Source of the DNA: CALBJU01 sp965247125
GTDB lineage: Bacteria > Bacteroidota > Rhodothermia > Rhodothermales > UBA10348
DNA length: 64,000 nucleotides
Reading direction: 5' to 3'
Assembly: GCA_965247125.1 (NCBI GenBank)
Contig: CBDFGO010000002.1
Span: 806,001 to 870,000, forward strand
The position numbers and the translations under genes were made by a program. Below the pieces are notes generated by a model that ran no database searches, was not told where the DNA came from, and saw only the letters and a program-made list of their open reading frames with translations. Shown piece after piece: positions 42,986-51,443 of the stretch. How positions within the stretch are numbered: the first letter of the stretch is position 1; every line of letters starts with the position of its first letter.

Positions 42986-44037
42986 CCGGATAACAGGCGT
43001 ACAATTTCAGACGATGCGCTTCCTTCGGGCGCTTCTCCGAAACGAGGAGCCTCGCCTTGTGGCAGCATACCCACCGCCGACAGAATCGCATCCGGGTCAG
43101 CCCCCGTCGTATGATTCCAACCTCCCGCCAGCGTCTCGGTCCATTCAGTTTCGTCCCGCAGGGTCACACAAGGCTTGCCAAGCCAGATCGCTTCTTTCTG
43201 TAGACCACCTGAATCGGTCAGAACTTTGATTGACGAAGAAATCAGCGTCAACATCGACAGGTATGAAACCGGCTCGATGATTTGAACTCGGCTCCCGATT
43301 GACGAAAGATCCAATTTCGAACGGGTACGAGGGTGAAGTGGGAGAATGATGGGAGCATCGAGATTGGAAAAGGCCTGCAGGATGGCCGCCAGTCGGCCGG
43401 GATCGTCCGTGTTCTCTGCCCTGTGAATGGTTCCGAGATAGAAGGAGTCCTTTTCGATCGCGGTAATGGATTTGAGAGGATTGCTGTCCGCAGCGCGGAG
43501 GGAATACGTCCTGGTCGCGTCCAGCATGACATCTCCACTCATATGGACGCCACGCCACATACCCTCATTGGCAAGGTGTTCGACGGCTGTTTGCGTGGGG
43601 CAGAATAAGTTGGTTGACAGGCGATCAGTCACGATTCGATTGACTTCCTCGGGCATACGCAGATTAAAGGACCGCAATCCAGCCTCCACATGTGCCACTG
43701 GAAGGCCCATTTTTGAGGCCACTATGGCCGCTGCGATCGTACTGTTGGTATCGCCGTACACCAGAACCCAGTCTGGCGCCTCGCGCGAGCTCAGGAACGA
43801 TTCCAGCCCCATCATCATGGCCCCCGTCTGCGTAGCATGCGAACCGGATCCAACTTCGAGATTGTGGGAGGGTGCGGGTATGCCCAATTCTGCGAAAAAC
43901 ACCGCACTCATGTTGGCGTCGTAATGCTGACCCGTATGCACGATCTCCTCACTGATCCCCGCGCCCTGGAGCGCGTGACTCACCACCGCTGCTTTGATGA
44001 ACTGGGGCCTCGCACCCACCACGGTTACCACTCTCAT
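42982..44037 (-). CDS. wecB: UDP-N-acetylglucosamine 2-epimerase (non-hydrolysing), copy 2
   Basis: A 351-residue epimerase with a complete set of family motifs: VGARPQFIK, VHTGQHYDANMS, YGDTNSTIAAA, HVEAGLRSFNLRMPEEVNR, GTIHRAENTDD (keeping the His-Arg-x-Glu-Asn) and TDSGGLQKEA. It converts UDP-GlcNAc to UDP-ManNAc, a precursor of many surface glycans. 4-base overlaps connect it to genes on both sides. Compared with copy 1 it looks the more canonical, and the two copies are clearly diverged, not a recent duplication. Confidence 0.92.
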   Translation of the reverse strand: MRVVTVVGARPQFIKAAVVSHALQGAGISEEIVHTGQHYDANMSAVFFAELGIPAPSHNLEVGSGSHATQTGAMMMGLESFLSSREAPDWVLVYGDTNSTIAAAIVASKMGLPVAHVEAGLRSFNLRMPEEVNRIVTDRLSTNLFCPTQTAVEHLANEGMWRGVHMSGDVMLDATRTYSLRAADSNPLKSITAIEKDSFYLGTIHRAENTDDPGRLAAILQAFSNLDAPIILPLHPRTRSKLDLSSIGSRVQIIEPVSYLSMLTLISSSIKVLTDSGGLQKEAIWLGKPCVTLRDETEWTETLAGGWNHTTGADPDAILSAVGMLPQGEAPRFGEAPEGSASSEIVRLLSG

Positions 44038-45356
44038 GCCCCCTCCTCCAGAGTCTTATCCAGAATACTATCCAGCAGCGATGCCAGCTTGCCGGTCTGC
44101 TCCGTCCTGCTATACGGAAGGGCGGCCCCGGGGCTCGCCCCGCCCAGGGGCGAGCCCGCACTCCACGCCGCGTAGTGTCTGTCCAGTTCCTGTGCGATTG
44201 CGTCGAGATCATCGTAGTCGAACATAGAACCCGCACCGGTATCCCGCAGAATCGATGATGCTTCGCCTTCAGGATCACCGAGGCCGAGGACGGGCCGTCC
44301 CGCCATGAGGTACTCATAAATTTTGCCCGTGACGATTCCCGCTGTACTGGACACCCTGTTTATTGGGAGCAACAGCAGCGTTGCGCCCCTGGTGTAGGCG
44401 ATAGCTTTTTCATGGGACACATGCGAAACATGGTTCAGCAAATGGCTGAGACCCGCGTCCGACGCCGAACGAAAAACGGTTCCGTCTACATTTCCCACGA
44501 ATGTCAATTTGAGGTGCGGCCACCGAGATTGAGCATCTGGCCTGGAAAGAATTCGCCAGATCGATGAGGGATTTCTCGCAGGAGCCATACTGCCCGTGTG
44601 GACGATGTTGAAGCCGTCCAGGGGCATCGTCTTTGAGTCAGTGAAATCGTCGGGGTCGAATCCGTTTCGGATTACACGGAACGGCTCCGAGACTCCTTCA
44701 GACATCTGCCTTGCGAGACTATCGGTGACCGCGATACGGACTGTTGCCGATCGAAGCACCCGGTTTCTGATCCGCAGATCCCACCGACGGGCCAGTTTCG
44801 TCGTCGGCAGCATGTCTGCATAGGCTATATCTGGCCAAGCATCCCTGATATCAGCGATCCAAGGCAGATTCTGCGATCTGGCGACCCGTTCTGCTATGAG
44901 ATGCGCCGAATGAGGGGGGCCGGTTGACACGATGGCGTCAATGTTCGTGGTGTTCACCAGTTTCCCAGCCACCCGGCGTCCGTGACGCACCCACCCAACC
45001 CGTGCGTCTGGAAAAAACAGGTTGGCACGAACGAAGCGGGCAACTTTTTCTTTCCACGAATCGTGGTCTGCGCCAAGAAATCCAACTCCCACCGCGTCAG
45101 ATTTTTTCTTTCCCGTCAGCGACGCATAGGCCGCATACGGATCCCAGGAATCGGTCCGAACGACCGTCACTCCGTCGGGAATGTCTTCCAGCAAGCCTTC
45201 GTCAATTTCTGGATAGGCGGCCGAATTCGGGTCCACAGTGAGGACAATTGGATTCCATCCAAAGTCTCTCAAATACTTGACAAACTTCAGCCCTCGCTGA
45301 ACGCCGGATCCACCCGAAGGTGGAAAATAGTAGGAGATGAAAAGTACATTCTTCAT
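44034..45356 (-). CDS. Glycosyltransferase (GT4-like) of the surface-glycan operon
   Basis: A 440-residue GT-B enzyme from the ATG at 45356; a longer frame would overlap the methyltransferase gene by about 220 bases with no family sequence. It starts NVLFISYYFPPSGGSGVQRGLKFVKYL. It contains STGPPHSAHLIAERVARS, ADIRDAWPDI, RVIRNGFDPDDF, a donor-site TFVGNVDG and GKIYEYLMAGRPVLGLGDPEGEAS. The C-terminal region near residue 405 (SPLGGASPGAAL) is coded by an 11+5+11 inverted repeat, probably a local insertion. The sugar specificity is unknown. Confidence 0.88.
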   Translation of the reverse strand: MKNVLFISYYFPPSGGSGVQRGLKFVKYLRDFGWNPIVLTVDPNSAAYPEIDEGLLEDIPDGVTVVRTDSWDPYAAYASLTGKKKSDAVGVGFLGADHDSWKEKVARFVRANLFFPDARVGWVRHGRRVAGKLVNTTNIDAIVSTGPPHSAHLIAERVARSQNLPWIADIRDAWPDIAYADMLPTTKLARRWDLRIRNRVLRSATVRIAVTDSLARQMSEGVSEPFRVIRNGFDPDDFTDSKTMPLDGFNIVHTGSMAPARNPSSIWRILSRPDAQSRWPHLKLTFVGNVDGTVFRSASDAGLSHLLNHVSHVSHEKAIAYTRGATLLLLPINRVSSTAGIVTGKIYEYLMAGRPVLGLGDPEGEASSILRDTGAGSMFDYDDLDAIAQELDRHYAAWSAGSPLGGASPGAALPYSRTEQTGKLASLLDSILDKTLEEGA

Positions 45357-45901
45357 TCGAGGGACTTTCGCCTCGCAACCACTGCATAGTATCGCGGCGT
45401 AATTCGGCGCAGAAGCGGCCGAAATCCAATCCACCCCGTCGGACTGGTCCATTTTTCTCGATGTACGATGAGCCATCCAGCTTTGTCCAGCAACCAGTCG
45501 AATTGCCAGTCCTCGAATTCGTGGTAGTGCCTTCCGCGGGGATCGGTGGGGTGTCGATAGGCACGTGCAAACCATAGCCTGAGCGGCACCGTCGCAATCA
45601 GGAGAGGAGCACGAATAGACTGAAGCAGAGGCAGAGGAGCCACCAGGTGCTCCAATATCTCAAAGGCGGTGACGGCATCCGCGGGTGTCGAAGCAATTTC
45701 GGGGTGATCATCCAAATCTCCTTCTGTATTGATGATCTCATATCCACACGTTTCCATGTGTTCTGACAGTGGATTGGCCTCCCCAATATCCAGCAAACGC
45801 GCGGGCGCGGGAAGGTGACATTCCAACAGGCGCATCGTCAGGTCATAGCGGTGGCGCAAAACCTGATTGATACTCGGGTCATATGGGTGCACCCCGCTCA
45901 T
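45353..45901 (-). CDS. SAM-dependent methyltransferase, class I-like, small
   Basis: A 182-residue protein. The SAM-binding motif I is LLDIGEANPLSEHM. Then come the EGDLDD acidic strand end and ADAVTAFEILEHLVAPLPLLQSI, a classical post-motif (FEVIEHL-like). ATVPLRLWFARAYR and RGRHYHEFEDWQFDWLLDKAGW are typical of methyltransferases in polysaccharide loci. It is short but seems complete. It overlaps the glycosyltransferase start and the YfhO stop by 4 bases each. Target sugar or lipid is unknown. Confidence 0.82.
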   Translation of the reverse strand: MSGVHPYDPSINQVLRHRYDLTMRLLECHLPAPARLLDIGEANPLSEHMETCGYEIINTEGDLDDHPEIASTPADAVTAFEILEHLVAPLPLLQSIRAPLLIATVPLRLWFARAYRHPTDPRGRHYHEFEDWQFDWLLDKAGWLIVHREKWTSPTGWIGFRPLLRRITPRYYAVVARRKSLE

Positions 45902-48435
45902 CTTTCGGCGTATTTTTTTCGCTTGTCCTGAATAAACATGAATCCGAAGAACAAGAGCAGACCGTACGTCAACACGGTCCCCAAACCGGTAACCAAAACG
46001 CCGTTACTCTGCGACGGCGGCCTGAACAACAATCTGACGGTGCTTTCTCCCTCCGGAACCGGAACACCCCTGAGCAGATGATTGACCTGAACGATCCGGG
46101 TGGTTTCTCCATTTACCGTCGCGTTCCAACCCGGGGGATAGTAGACCTCGCTCACGACCAACAGGCGCGCGCGGTCTGAACGAACCCGGAATGTCATGTC
46201 TTCGGCTTGATAGGATTGGGTCACGACTGAAAGGACGGCCGTAGAATCACGTTCGTATGAGGACAGAAGTCCCCCGGGCAGCGAGTCGGCATCGTAGACG
46301 AGCGCCTCCCGCGCGGGACTGAAATCGGGACTGTTCAGCCGCGCCCAGGCGGTCTGTGCGTCCGGAACCAGAGTCACTTTCTCTACCAGAAACGCGCGAT
46401 GAAGTACATCCGGATTTTCGAAAACTGACATATCGGTTCGGTCATCCTGAAAAACCAGATCATATCCAGGAATAGCGCGATTCGCTATGAGATACCGGAC
46501 GTTCGTCATGTTCATGGCGGCGCTGTTAAGCCCAGACGCCCCAGATGAAAAGAGAATATTATCCAGAAAATCCTGGTACACGCGCAATTTGGCGCCTGAA
46601 TATCCCCCCAATGACTCATGGAAGTACGACGGGCGGGCATTTTTCGTTGGGTGCAGTCCGTTTTCGAGCGATAGCACACGGAATGCACCCTCTCCGCCGA
46701 GAATTTCCTTCTGGCCGAGAAGAAAATCATCAAACGGATATTGTGGCACCCGATTCTCACCCTGTCTTACTTCTGAAAGAACTTCATCCCGAATGTGCCT
46801 TCGACCCACCCCAATCAGGTCCACTGCCACTATCAAAACAACCAGGCAAGCCAGCAGCCAGTAGGGAATTGTTCGGCGGTAATAGAGAACCAGGAGCAGC
46901 CCTCCCAGCAGCAGTACGGCCAACGCTCGCCCTGTATCAGTCTGAAAACGATTGACACGCTCCTCCACACGAGTGGCCAGTTCCGAATCAATGAAGGAAA
47001 CGACCCGTGGATCGGAGGTAGATATACCGGGATTCTGAGCCTGAATCTGTGACACCAAGGTGCCCCGTTCAAACGGCTGCTCAAAACCCATTATTGACGT
47101 CCCAAACACAAGCAGAATTACGAGAAATACTGCGAGTCCACCTCCAATCCGGAGCCATGGTTGACCCGATAGAACGCTATCATCATTCCTTTTTCGGCGA
47201 ATGGAAACCAGCCCGCGCGCGCCCAGGAGCGCGGCCACCAATGCAAGAACACTGAGCCACGTTTCCGGTACCCGAAATGCGGAGAAGAGCGGGAAATAGT
47301 TAAACATTACCCGATTCACAATGGCCAGATTTTCTCCCAGAGCGAAAAACATGATCAGCACCGCGCTGAGAGTCAGCGCCAGCGTCGTCTCATCCCGGAC
47401 CCTCCAGATCGCGATGAAGGACATCATTATGGCCAGAGCCCCAAGATGATGAGGCCCGCCCGTAAAGGTCTTGCCCCCCCAGTATGTCGGGCTCGCGCCC
47501 CCGTATGCGTCGGCGATCAGTAAGGTCAGCATCTCTCCTATTCCCTGGCTCCATGCCATGGCATATTCCCATGCCATTCCACCGGTGGCCCCGCCCACGG
47601 CGGAGCCGCGGGTTGTGAACGGCGTCAACTCCGCGTGAGCCAGATAAGGCTGTGCCACCATCATCAATCCCAGAACAGAACCGATTAGTAACATCCCGGT
47701 CGATCTGAGGAAGGCGAGTGTAGTGCCAGCGCGATATGCGTGCACACCCTCAACCAGCCACCAGATCCCCGCTATGAATGTGACGTAGTACGTTATCTGA
47801 ACGTGTCCTGCCCTCAGATTCGCCGCCAGCGCCACGGCAAATAACAATCCTGACACGACGGATCGCTTTCTCATGGCGTGAATGAAAGCCAGCAGCATCC
47901 AGGGAGCCCAGGCCAGTGCGATGAACTTTGAATTGTGACCGGCCACGAGAATGACCGGGATGTACGTCGTAAATCCATAGATCACGGCCGCAAGCACAGA
48001 GGCCAGCGACTCCCGAGTCAAGTACCAGGCCAGCAGATACATACCCGCAAATAGCAGCATCATGTGCGAGGACGGCCAGGCCAGCTTTCTGAGTTCTCTC
48101 ATGAGGGTGTCAACCTGAGGAATACTCAACTCCGGAGATATCATGTAGCCCGGCATGCCGGCGAAGACTCGACCCGCCCAATAGGACGCCTCACCGGATT
48201 CCTCTTCGTGCTCAATCATGGATTGCGCCATGGCCCTCCATTGGATGGTGTCACCGGCCACCAGCTGTTTGTTCGAAAAGTGAATGGGAGCGAAAAAAGT
48301 GATAGACAGAGTCAGCAAAACTGTCAGACTGACAAGGTGCTGATTTCTCTCTGACAAACGGTCCCACATGCCATGCCAGGAAGGTGCTGCAGTCGGATTA
48401 TTCTGACGGGATCGGCGTTTAGATTTCTTGTTCAA
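45898..48435 (-). CDS. YfhO-family membrane protein
   Basis: An 845-residue protein with about 13 transmembrane segments, an N-terminal basic stretch, and a long extracytoplasmic C-terminal region (about 560-800) before a last helix and RKKYAER tail. YfhO-type features are the loop AGDTIQWRAMAQSMIEHEEE, YWAGRVFAGMPGYMISP, NLRAGHVQITYYV and GGYSGAKLRVYQDFLDN, and the late segment VYYPPGWNATVNGE with RLLFRPPS. These GT-C-like proteins transfer sugars from lipid carriers onto teichoic acids, or their role is unknown in Gram-negatives. It is coupled to genes on both sides by overlap. Confidence 0.88.
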   Translation of the reverse strand: MNKKSKRRSRQNNPTAAPSWHGMWDRLSERNQHLVSLTVLLTLSITFFAPIHFSNKQLVAGDTIQWRAMAQSMIEHEEESGEASYWAGRVFAGMPGYMISPELSIPQVDTLMRELRKLAWPSSHMMLLFAGMYLLAWYLTRESLASVLAAVIYGFTTYIPVILVAGHNSKFIALAWAPWMLLAFIHAMRKRSVVSGLLFAVALAANLRAGHVQITYYVTFIAGIWWLVEGVHAYRAGTTLAFLRSTGMLLIGSVLGLMMVAQPYLAHAELTPFTTRGSAVGGATGGMAWEYAMAWSQGIGEMLTLLIADAYGGASPTYWGGKTFTGGPHHLGALAIMMSFIAIWRVRDETTLALTLSAVLIMFFALGENLAIVNRVMFNYFPLFSAFRVPETWLSVLALVAALLGARGLVSIRRKRNDDSVLSGQPWLRIGGGLAVFLVILLVFGTSIMGFEQPFERGTLVSQIQAQNPGISTSDPRVVSFIDSELATRVEERVNRFQTDTGRALAVLLLGGLLLVLYYRRTIPYWLLACLVVLIVAVDLIGVGRRHIRDEVLSEVRQGENRVPQYPFDDFLLGQKEILGGEGAFRVLSLENGLHPTKNARPSYFHESLGGYSGAKLRVYQDFLDNILFSSGASGLNSAAMNMTNVRYLIANRAIPGYDLVFQDDRTDMSVFENPDVLHRAFLVEKVTLVPDAQTAWARLNSPDFSPAREALVYDADSLPGGLLSSYERDSTAVLSVVTQSYQAEDMTFRVRSDRARLLVVSEVYYPPGWNATVNGETTRIVQVNHLLRGVPVPEGESTVRLLFRPPSQSNGVLVTGLGTVLTYGLLLFFGFMFIQDKRKKYAER

Positions 48436-49402
48436 AATCCTTTTCTGGCGGCGGTGATTTAGCGAGATTCGAGGCTGACAAAGCTACGGAAGGCTGATCA
48501 GTCCTGCTCCATACATCGAGCTCCGACTGCATCGCAGCGCGGATCTCCTCCATGAGGCGAGGAATATCGGACCGGGTCCATCCGTCGATTTCGATCGGTT
48601 TACCAACGGTGATGTGCAAAGTCCCCGGTCTGGCAAGCCTTGTCTGTTCGTTGAACAATTCGTGCGCATTCTTAATGGTGACTGGCACTACCGGTACGCC
48701 TGCTTCGATCGCCAGCACAAATGCTCCACGCCTGAAGGGCCCGAGTTCGCCGCTATACGATCGTGATCCTTCTGGAAATATGGCAACCGAAACGCCTCCT
48801 CTTATTTTCTCAGCGGCCCTGCGGATGCTTTCTACCGACTTTCTGGGTTGGGAGCGGTCGACGAACACAGACGGTGATGCCTTGATAGCCCACCCCAAAA
48901 ACGGCACCCTTCCCAATTCTGCTTTGGCCAGCCAACCAAACATCAGAGGGATTGCCGTTCCCGCCGCAGGTATGTCCAGAGCTACCTGGTGATTCAGCGC
49001 AAACACGTAAGCCGTGTCTTCCGAATACGTTGACTGAAGTTCAGTCCGTATGCGCATTCCGACTCCCAGTGCTATCGATCGGCCCCACACACGAGACCAG
49101 AATAGAAACGCGCGGGGGCCGTGCTTTCTTACTACCGTCAGCGTAGCCACCGTGCAGATTCCACACACAACGGTTACAAGCGCGACCCAGATGGAGGCCC
49201 AATAGAAAAACGCTCGTCTTGAGATTGAATACGTCAGATCAGTAGTAATGGCGCTTGACCGGGTCCGAAGTGGATCTCCAAGGGTGGTGAATCTTCTGTC
49301 AGATGCTGAAATTGACCATTCGGCTTCGAAAACGACAGAATTCTCTCTGAAGGGCAAGATAAAGAGGAATACACGGCTTCCGTAATACCTTTGTGATTTC
49401 AA
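48419..49402 (-). CDS. 1-Acylglycerol-3-phosphate O-acyltransferase (PlsC family)
   Basis: A protein of up to 327 residues. One or two hydrophobic segments (about 60-90) are followed by the acyltransferase motifs: NHQVALD (the HX4D catalytic pair), FVDRSQPRKSVESI, IFPEGSRSYSGELGPFRRGAF and VPVVPVTI. The role is probably the second acylation of phosphatidate synthesis. The annotated start gives an N-terminus about 55 residues longer than usual, and it overlaps the divergent promoter at 49390-49420, so a later start (e.g. TTG near 49282) may be correct. The stop overlaps the YfhO start by 17 bases. Confidence 0.85.
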   Translation of the reverse strand: MKSQRYYGSRVFLFILPFRENSVVFEAEWSISASDRRFTTLGDPLRTRSSAITTDLTYSISRRAFFYWASIWVALVTVVCGICTVATLTVVRKHGPRAFLFWSRVWGRSIALGVGMRIRTELQSTYSEDTAYVFALNHQVALDIPAAGTAIPLMFGWLAKAELGRVPFLGWAIKASPSVFVDRSQPRKSVESIRRAAEKIRGGVSVAIFPEGSRSYSGELGPFRRGAFVLAIEAGVPVVPVTIKNAHELFNEQTRLARPGTLHITVGKPIEIDGWTRSDIPRLMEEIRAAMQSELDVWSRTDQPSVALSASNLAKSPPPEKDFEQEI

Positions 49403-49420
49403 AAAGGTAACCTAGCTTTG
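49390..49420 (+). promoter_or_regulatory. Bacteroidota-type promoter TTTG-N19-TAGCTTTG
   Basis: TTTG (49390-49393) is followed after 19 bases by TAGCTTTG (49413-49420), which matches the Bacteroidota -33/-7 consensus. The predicted start of transcription is about 40 bases before the ATG of the outer-membrane barrel gene. Confidence 0.7.
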
Positions 49421-49465
49421 ATGAGTTGCCCTCAATTCGAGACAATTTGTGAAAAAAACCAAGCC

Positions 49466-50095
49466 ATGATCCGGAAGACAATCAGATGTGCATTCGTTCT
49501 TGGAATGCTGAGCCTCTTGCTTCAACCCCTGGCCGCGTCAGCGCAATTTCGAGCATTTATCAATATTGGCGTGTCGGGTTCTTCGTTCAGGGGAGGAAAT
49601 CTGGAGGATGCCTCGCCGATATACCGTTTTGGCGGAGGAGGGGGAATTCGCTACATCTATGCGTCGGGTTTTGAATTCGAAACGGGGCTCAACTACACGG
49701 TAAAAGGGGCTGAGCTTGAGGGTACGATTAACGAAATTCCAATTGTTGGCGTCTCTGAAATTACCTACATCGAACTTCCTGTCCTGATTGGATACCGGTT
49801 CAACACAGAGAGTACACTCAGTCCTCGTCTGTTTGCTGGTCCATCGATGGCATTCAAATCAGATGCCCAGATAAAATTCCGAACTCCGGGAAGCGAATTC
49901 GAGCAGACGGAAACAGACGATTCAGTGGAAGACAAAGATCTCGGATTAGCCGTGGGAATCGATGTTGACACTAAATTTAGGGGAGAAACGCTGTCGTTTG
50001 GACTCAGGTCCGTTCTTGGTTTTTCCAACGCCCGCTCGTCCAAGCCCGAGCTGTACAACACGACCTTGACCCTTCACTTCGGCATCGTATTCTAA
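49466..50095 (+). CDS. Outer-membrane beta-barrel protein (PorT/OmpX-like porin family)
   Basis: A 209-residue protein with a signal peptide (MIRKTIRCAFVLGMLSLLL..., cleavage near SAQ at about residue 28). Eight alternating amphipathic strands follow: RAFINIGVSGSSF, FEFETGLNYTVKGAEL, IELPVLIGYRF, RLFAGPSMAFKSD and TLSFGLRSVLGFSNA. It ends in TLHFGIVF with the terminal aromatic typical of barrels inserted by BamA. The ATG at 49466 is chosen for the signal peptide; an upstream in-frame ATG adds 16 polar residues. The final codons lie in a 13-bp tandem repeat. Confidence 0.85.
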   Translation: MIRKTIRCAFVLGMLSLLLQPLAASAQFRAFINIGVSGSSFRGGNLEDASPIYRFGGGGGIRYIYASGFEFETGLNYTVKGAELEGTINEIPIVGVSEITYIELPVLIGYRFNTESTLSPRLFAGPSMAFKSDAQIKFRTPGSEFEQTETDDSVEDKDLGLAVGIDVDTKFRGETLSFGLRSVLGFSNARSSKPELYNTTLTLHFGIVF

Positions 50096-50161
50096 AATCG
50101 TATTCTAAAATCGTATTCTAAAATCGTATTCTAAAATCGTATTCTAAAAGCGCGTCCTAAA
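50084..50161. repeat. Minisatellite, 13 bp x 5 plus one degenerate copy, over the end of the barrel gene
   Basis: ATCGTATTCTAAA repeats perfectly from 50084 to 50148, and a sixth copy (50149-50161) differs at its first half. The first copy encodes the final Ile-Val-Phe-stop of the barrel gene, so the repeat grew from the gene's 3' end. Confidence 0.97.
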
Positions 50162-50183
50162 ATCGAACCGCAGTCCCATGCTT

Positions 50184-51353
50184 TTAGCGATCCGCGTCCT
50201 CGACTCGCCGAGAAGCGAACAGAGTGTCCATTAGGTCCGTTGCGACGAGTAGAGCCTGGGCTGAAGCAGTCTCGGAATAGCCTTTCGTGAGCAACTGCTG
50301 CCTCAAATGCCACGCTCCGAAGTCATATTCATCCCATTCAAGTCCGGGTCGAGAAATCGATCTCACCATTGTCGGAGCCGTAATACCAGCCTCCGCGGTC
50401 AATTCTGCCCAGTTACACGGTGTACCACCAGCGGCAGTCAGGATATGAATGGATGATATATTTTCTTTGCTCCATGGGATATTTCGCATGAGCGCCCTGG
50501 GCCCGTCACACGCCGCTCGAGTTCCACTCACGAAGGCGATCAAGAACGAAGGCCGAAAGACGGACCACCGACTCTGGAGCACGGTTATTCTTCTCGTCAC
50601 TTCCAGCAACGCAGCCGCGGCCACGGACGAATCACTACCGTCGGTCAGCGAATGCGAGCCTTGAAGGCCGTCCCCATCCACCGGTGCCACGATTACGACC
50701 AGAGAGTCTCGCCATCCAGGATCCGCACCAGCGATGTACCCAGCAACGTTCATGGCCGCCGTCACGATCTGCTCTTCCTTGTTGATGATAATCGTCCAGC
50801 GCTCGTCTGGATTGTGTGGCTCTTCCCAGACGGCTCTTGATATTCTGACCACGGGGTAGTCTCGGCGTTCTCGAGCTTTATCCTGGGGGCCGTTGCCAAC
50901 CAGTATCTCGATTCCGTTGGGAATCATGAGGGAGCTGCCTTCGGCAAGTAAATCAACCCTCGAAAAGGTCACGCTCCCGCTGCCGGAGGATGCATCGACC
51001 AGAAAATCCTGACCCTGGATGAGGATCAGGGTGTCTTGACCGATTCTGGAGACGCGCGCTTCCCTCAGCGCTTCGATGGCAGAAGCGTATTGCATCCGAT
51101 GCTCGTCTGTGAGGACGGGTTGGACGCCAAATTCTCGAAGTCGCTCGGACAGATACACGGCTGTTCTCGAAAAACCCCTCGTTGCCACCCGTCGTCCCTC
51201 CTGCTCCTCGGCATCCAGAAACAACACGTGCGCCTGGATTCGTTCGAGGCTCATCGGTCCCTCCTCCGCCCCATCGCGCGTGGTTTGGGGCGTCTGCAGG
51301 CGACAACCGCTGCAGAGGATCAGGACTATGAATGCCAGGCGAAAGAGGTTCAT
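50184..51353 (-). CDS. M28-peptidase-like lipoprotein lacking zinc ligands
   Basis: A 389-residue protein with a lipoprotein-like signal (NLFRLAFIVLILCSGC). The M28 fold is suggested by LERIQAHVLFLDAEEQEGRRVATRGFSRTAVYLSERLREFGV, LVVIVAPVDGDG, TDGSDSSVAAAALLEVTRRI and FLIAFVSGTRAACDGPRALM. The zinc-binding residues are gone: the usual GAHxDH is APVDGD, the GAxDNASG Asp is in DGSDSS, and the FxxFxGEE pair is FVSGTR. It is probably a non-enzymatic, membrane-anchored descendant. The ATG at 51353 is used because it begins the signal; a longer frame lacks one. The downstream position after the secretin suggests possible association with the pilus-like locus. Confidence 0.72.
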   Translation of the reverse strand: MNLFRLAFIVLILCSGCRLQTPQTTRDGAEEGPMSLERIQAHVLFLDAEEQEGRRVATRGFSRTAVYLSERLREFGVQPVLTDEHRMQYASAIEALREARVSRIGQDTLILIQGQDFLVDASSGSGSVTFSRVDLLAEGSSLMIPNGIEILVGNGPQDKARERRDYPVVRISRAVWEEPHNPDERWTIIINKEEQIVTAAMNVAGYIAGADPGWRDSLVVIVAPVDGDGLQGSHSLTDGSDSSVAAAALLEVTRRITVLQSRWSVFRPSFLIAFVSGTRAACDGPRALMRNIPWSKENISSIHILTAAGGTPCNWAELTAEAGITAPTMVRSISRPGLEWDEYDFGAWHLRQQLLTKGYSETASAQALLVATDLMDTLFASRRVEDADR

Positions 51354-51380
51354 GGCTTGAAAATAGCAAACGCCTGAATG

Positions 51381-51418
51381 CAGTGCGGCCCGACGATATA
51401 CATCGTCGGGCCGCACTG
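51381..51418. terminator. Strong hairpin after the secretin gene
   Basis: Seventeen-base perfect arms (51381-51397 and 51402-51418) flank the loop ATAC. It lies between the secretin stop (51444) and the M28-like start. No T-run follows on the minus strand; four Ts follow on the plus strand. Confidence 0.65.
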
Positions 51419-51443
51419 AGTTTTATCTGGAACCGAGGGCGAT

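Noticed and set aside
50084..50161. 13-bp repeats considered as a CRISPR or iteron origin
   Set aside because: There are no spacers, no cas or rep genes nearby, and the repeat is explained by expansion of the barrel gene's 3' end.
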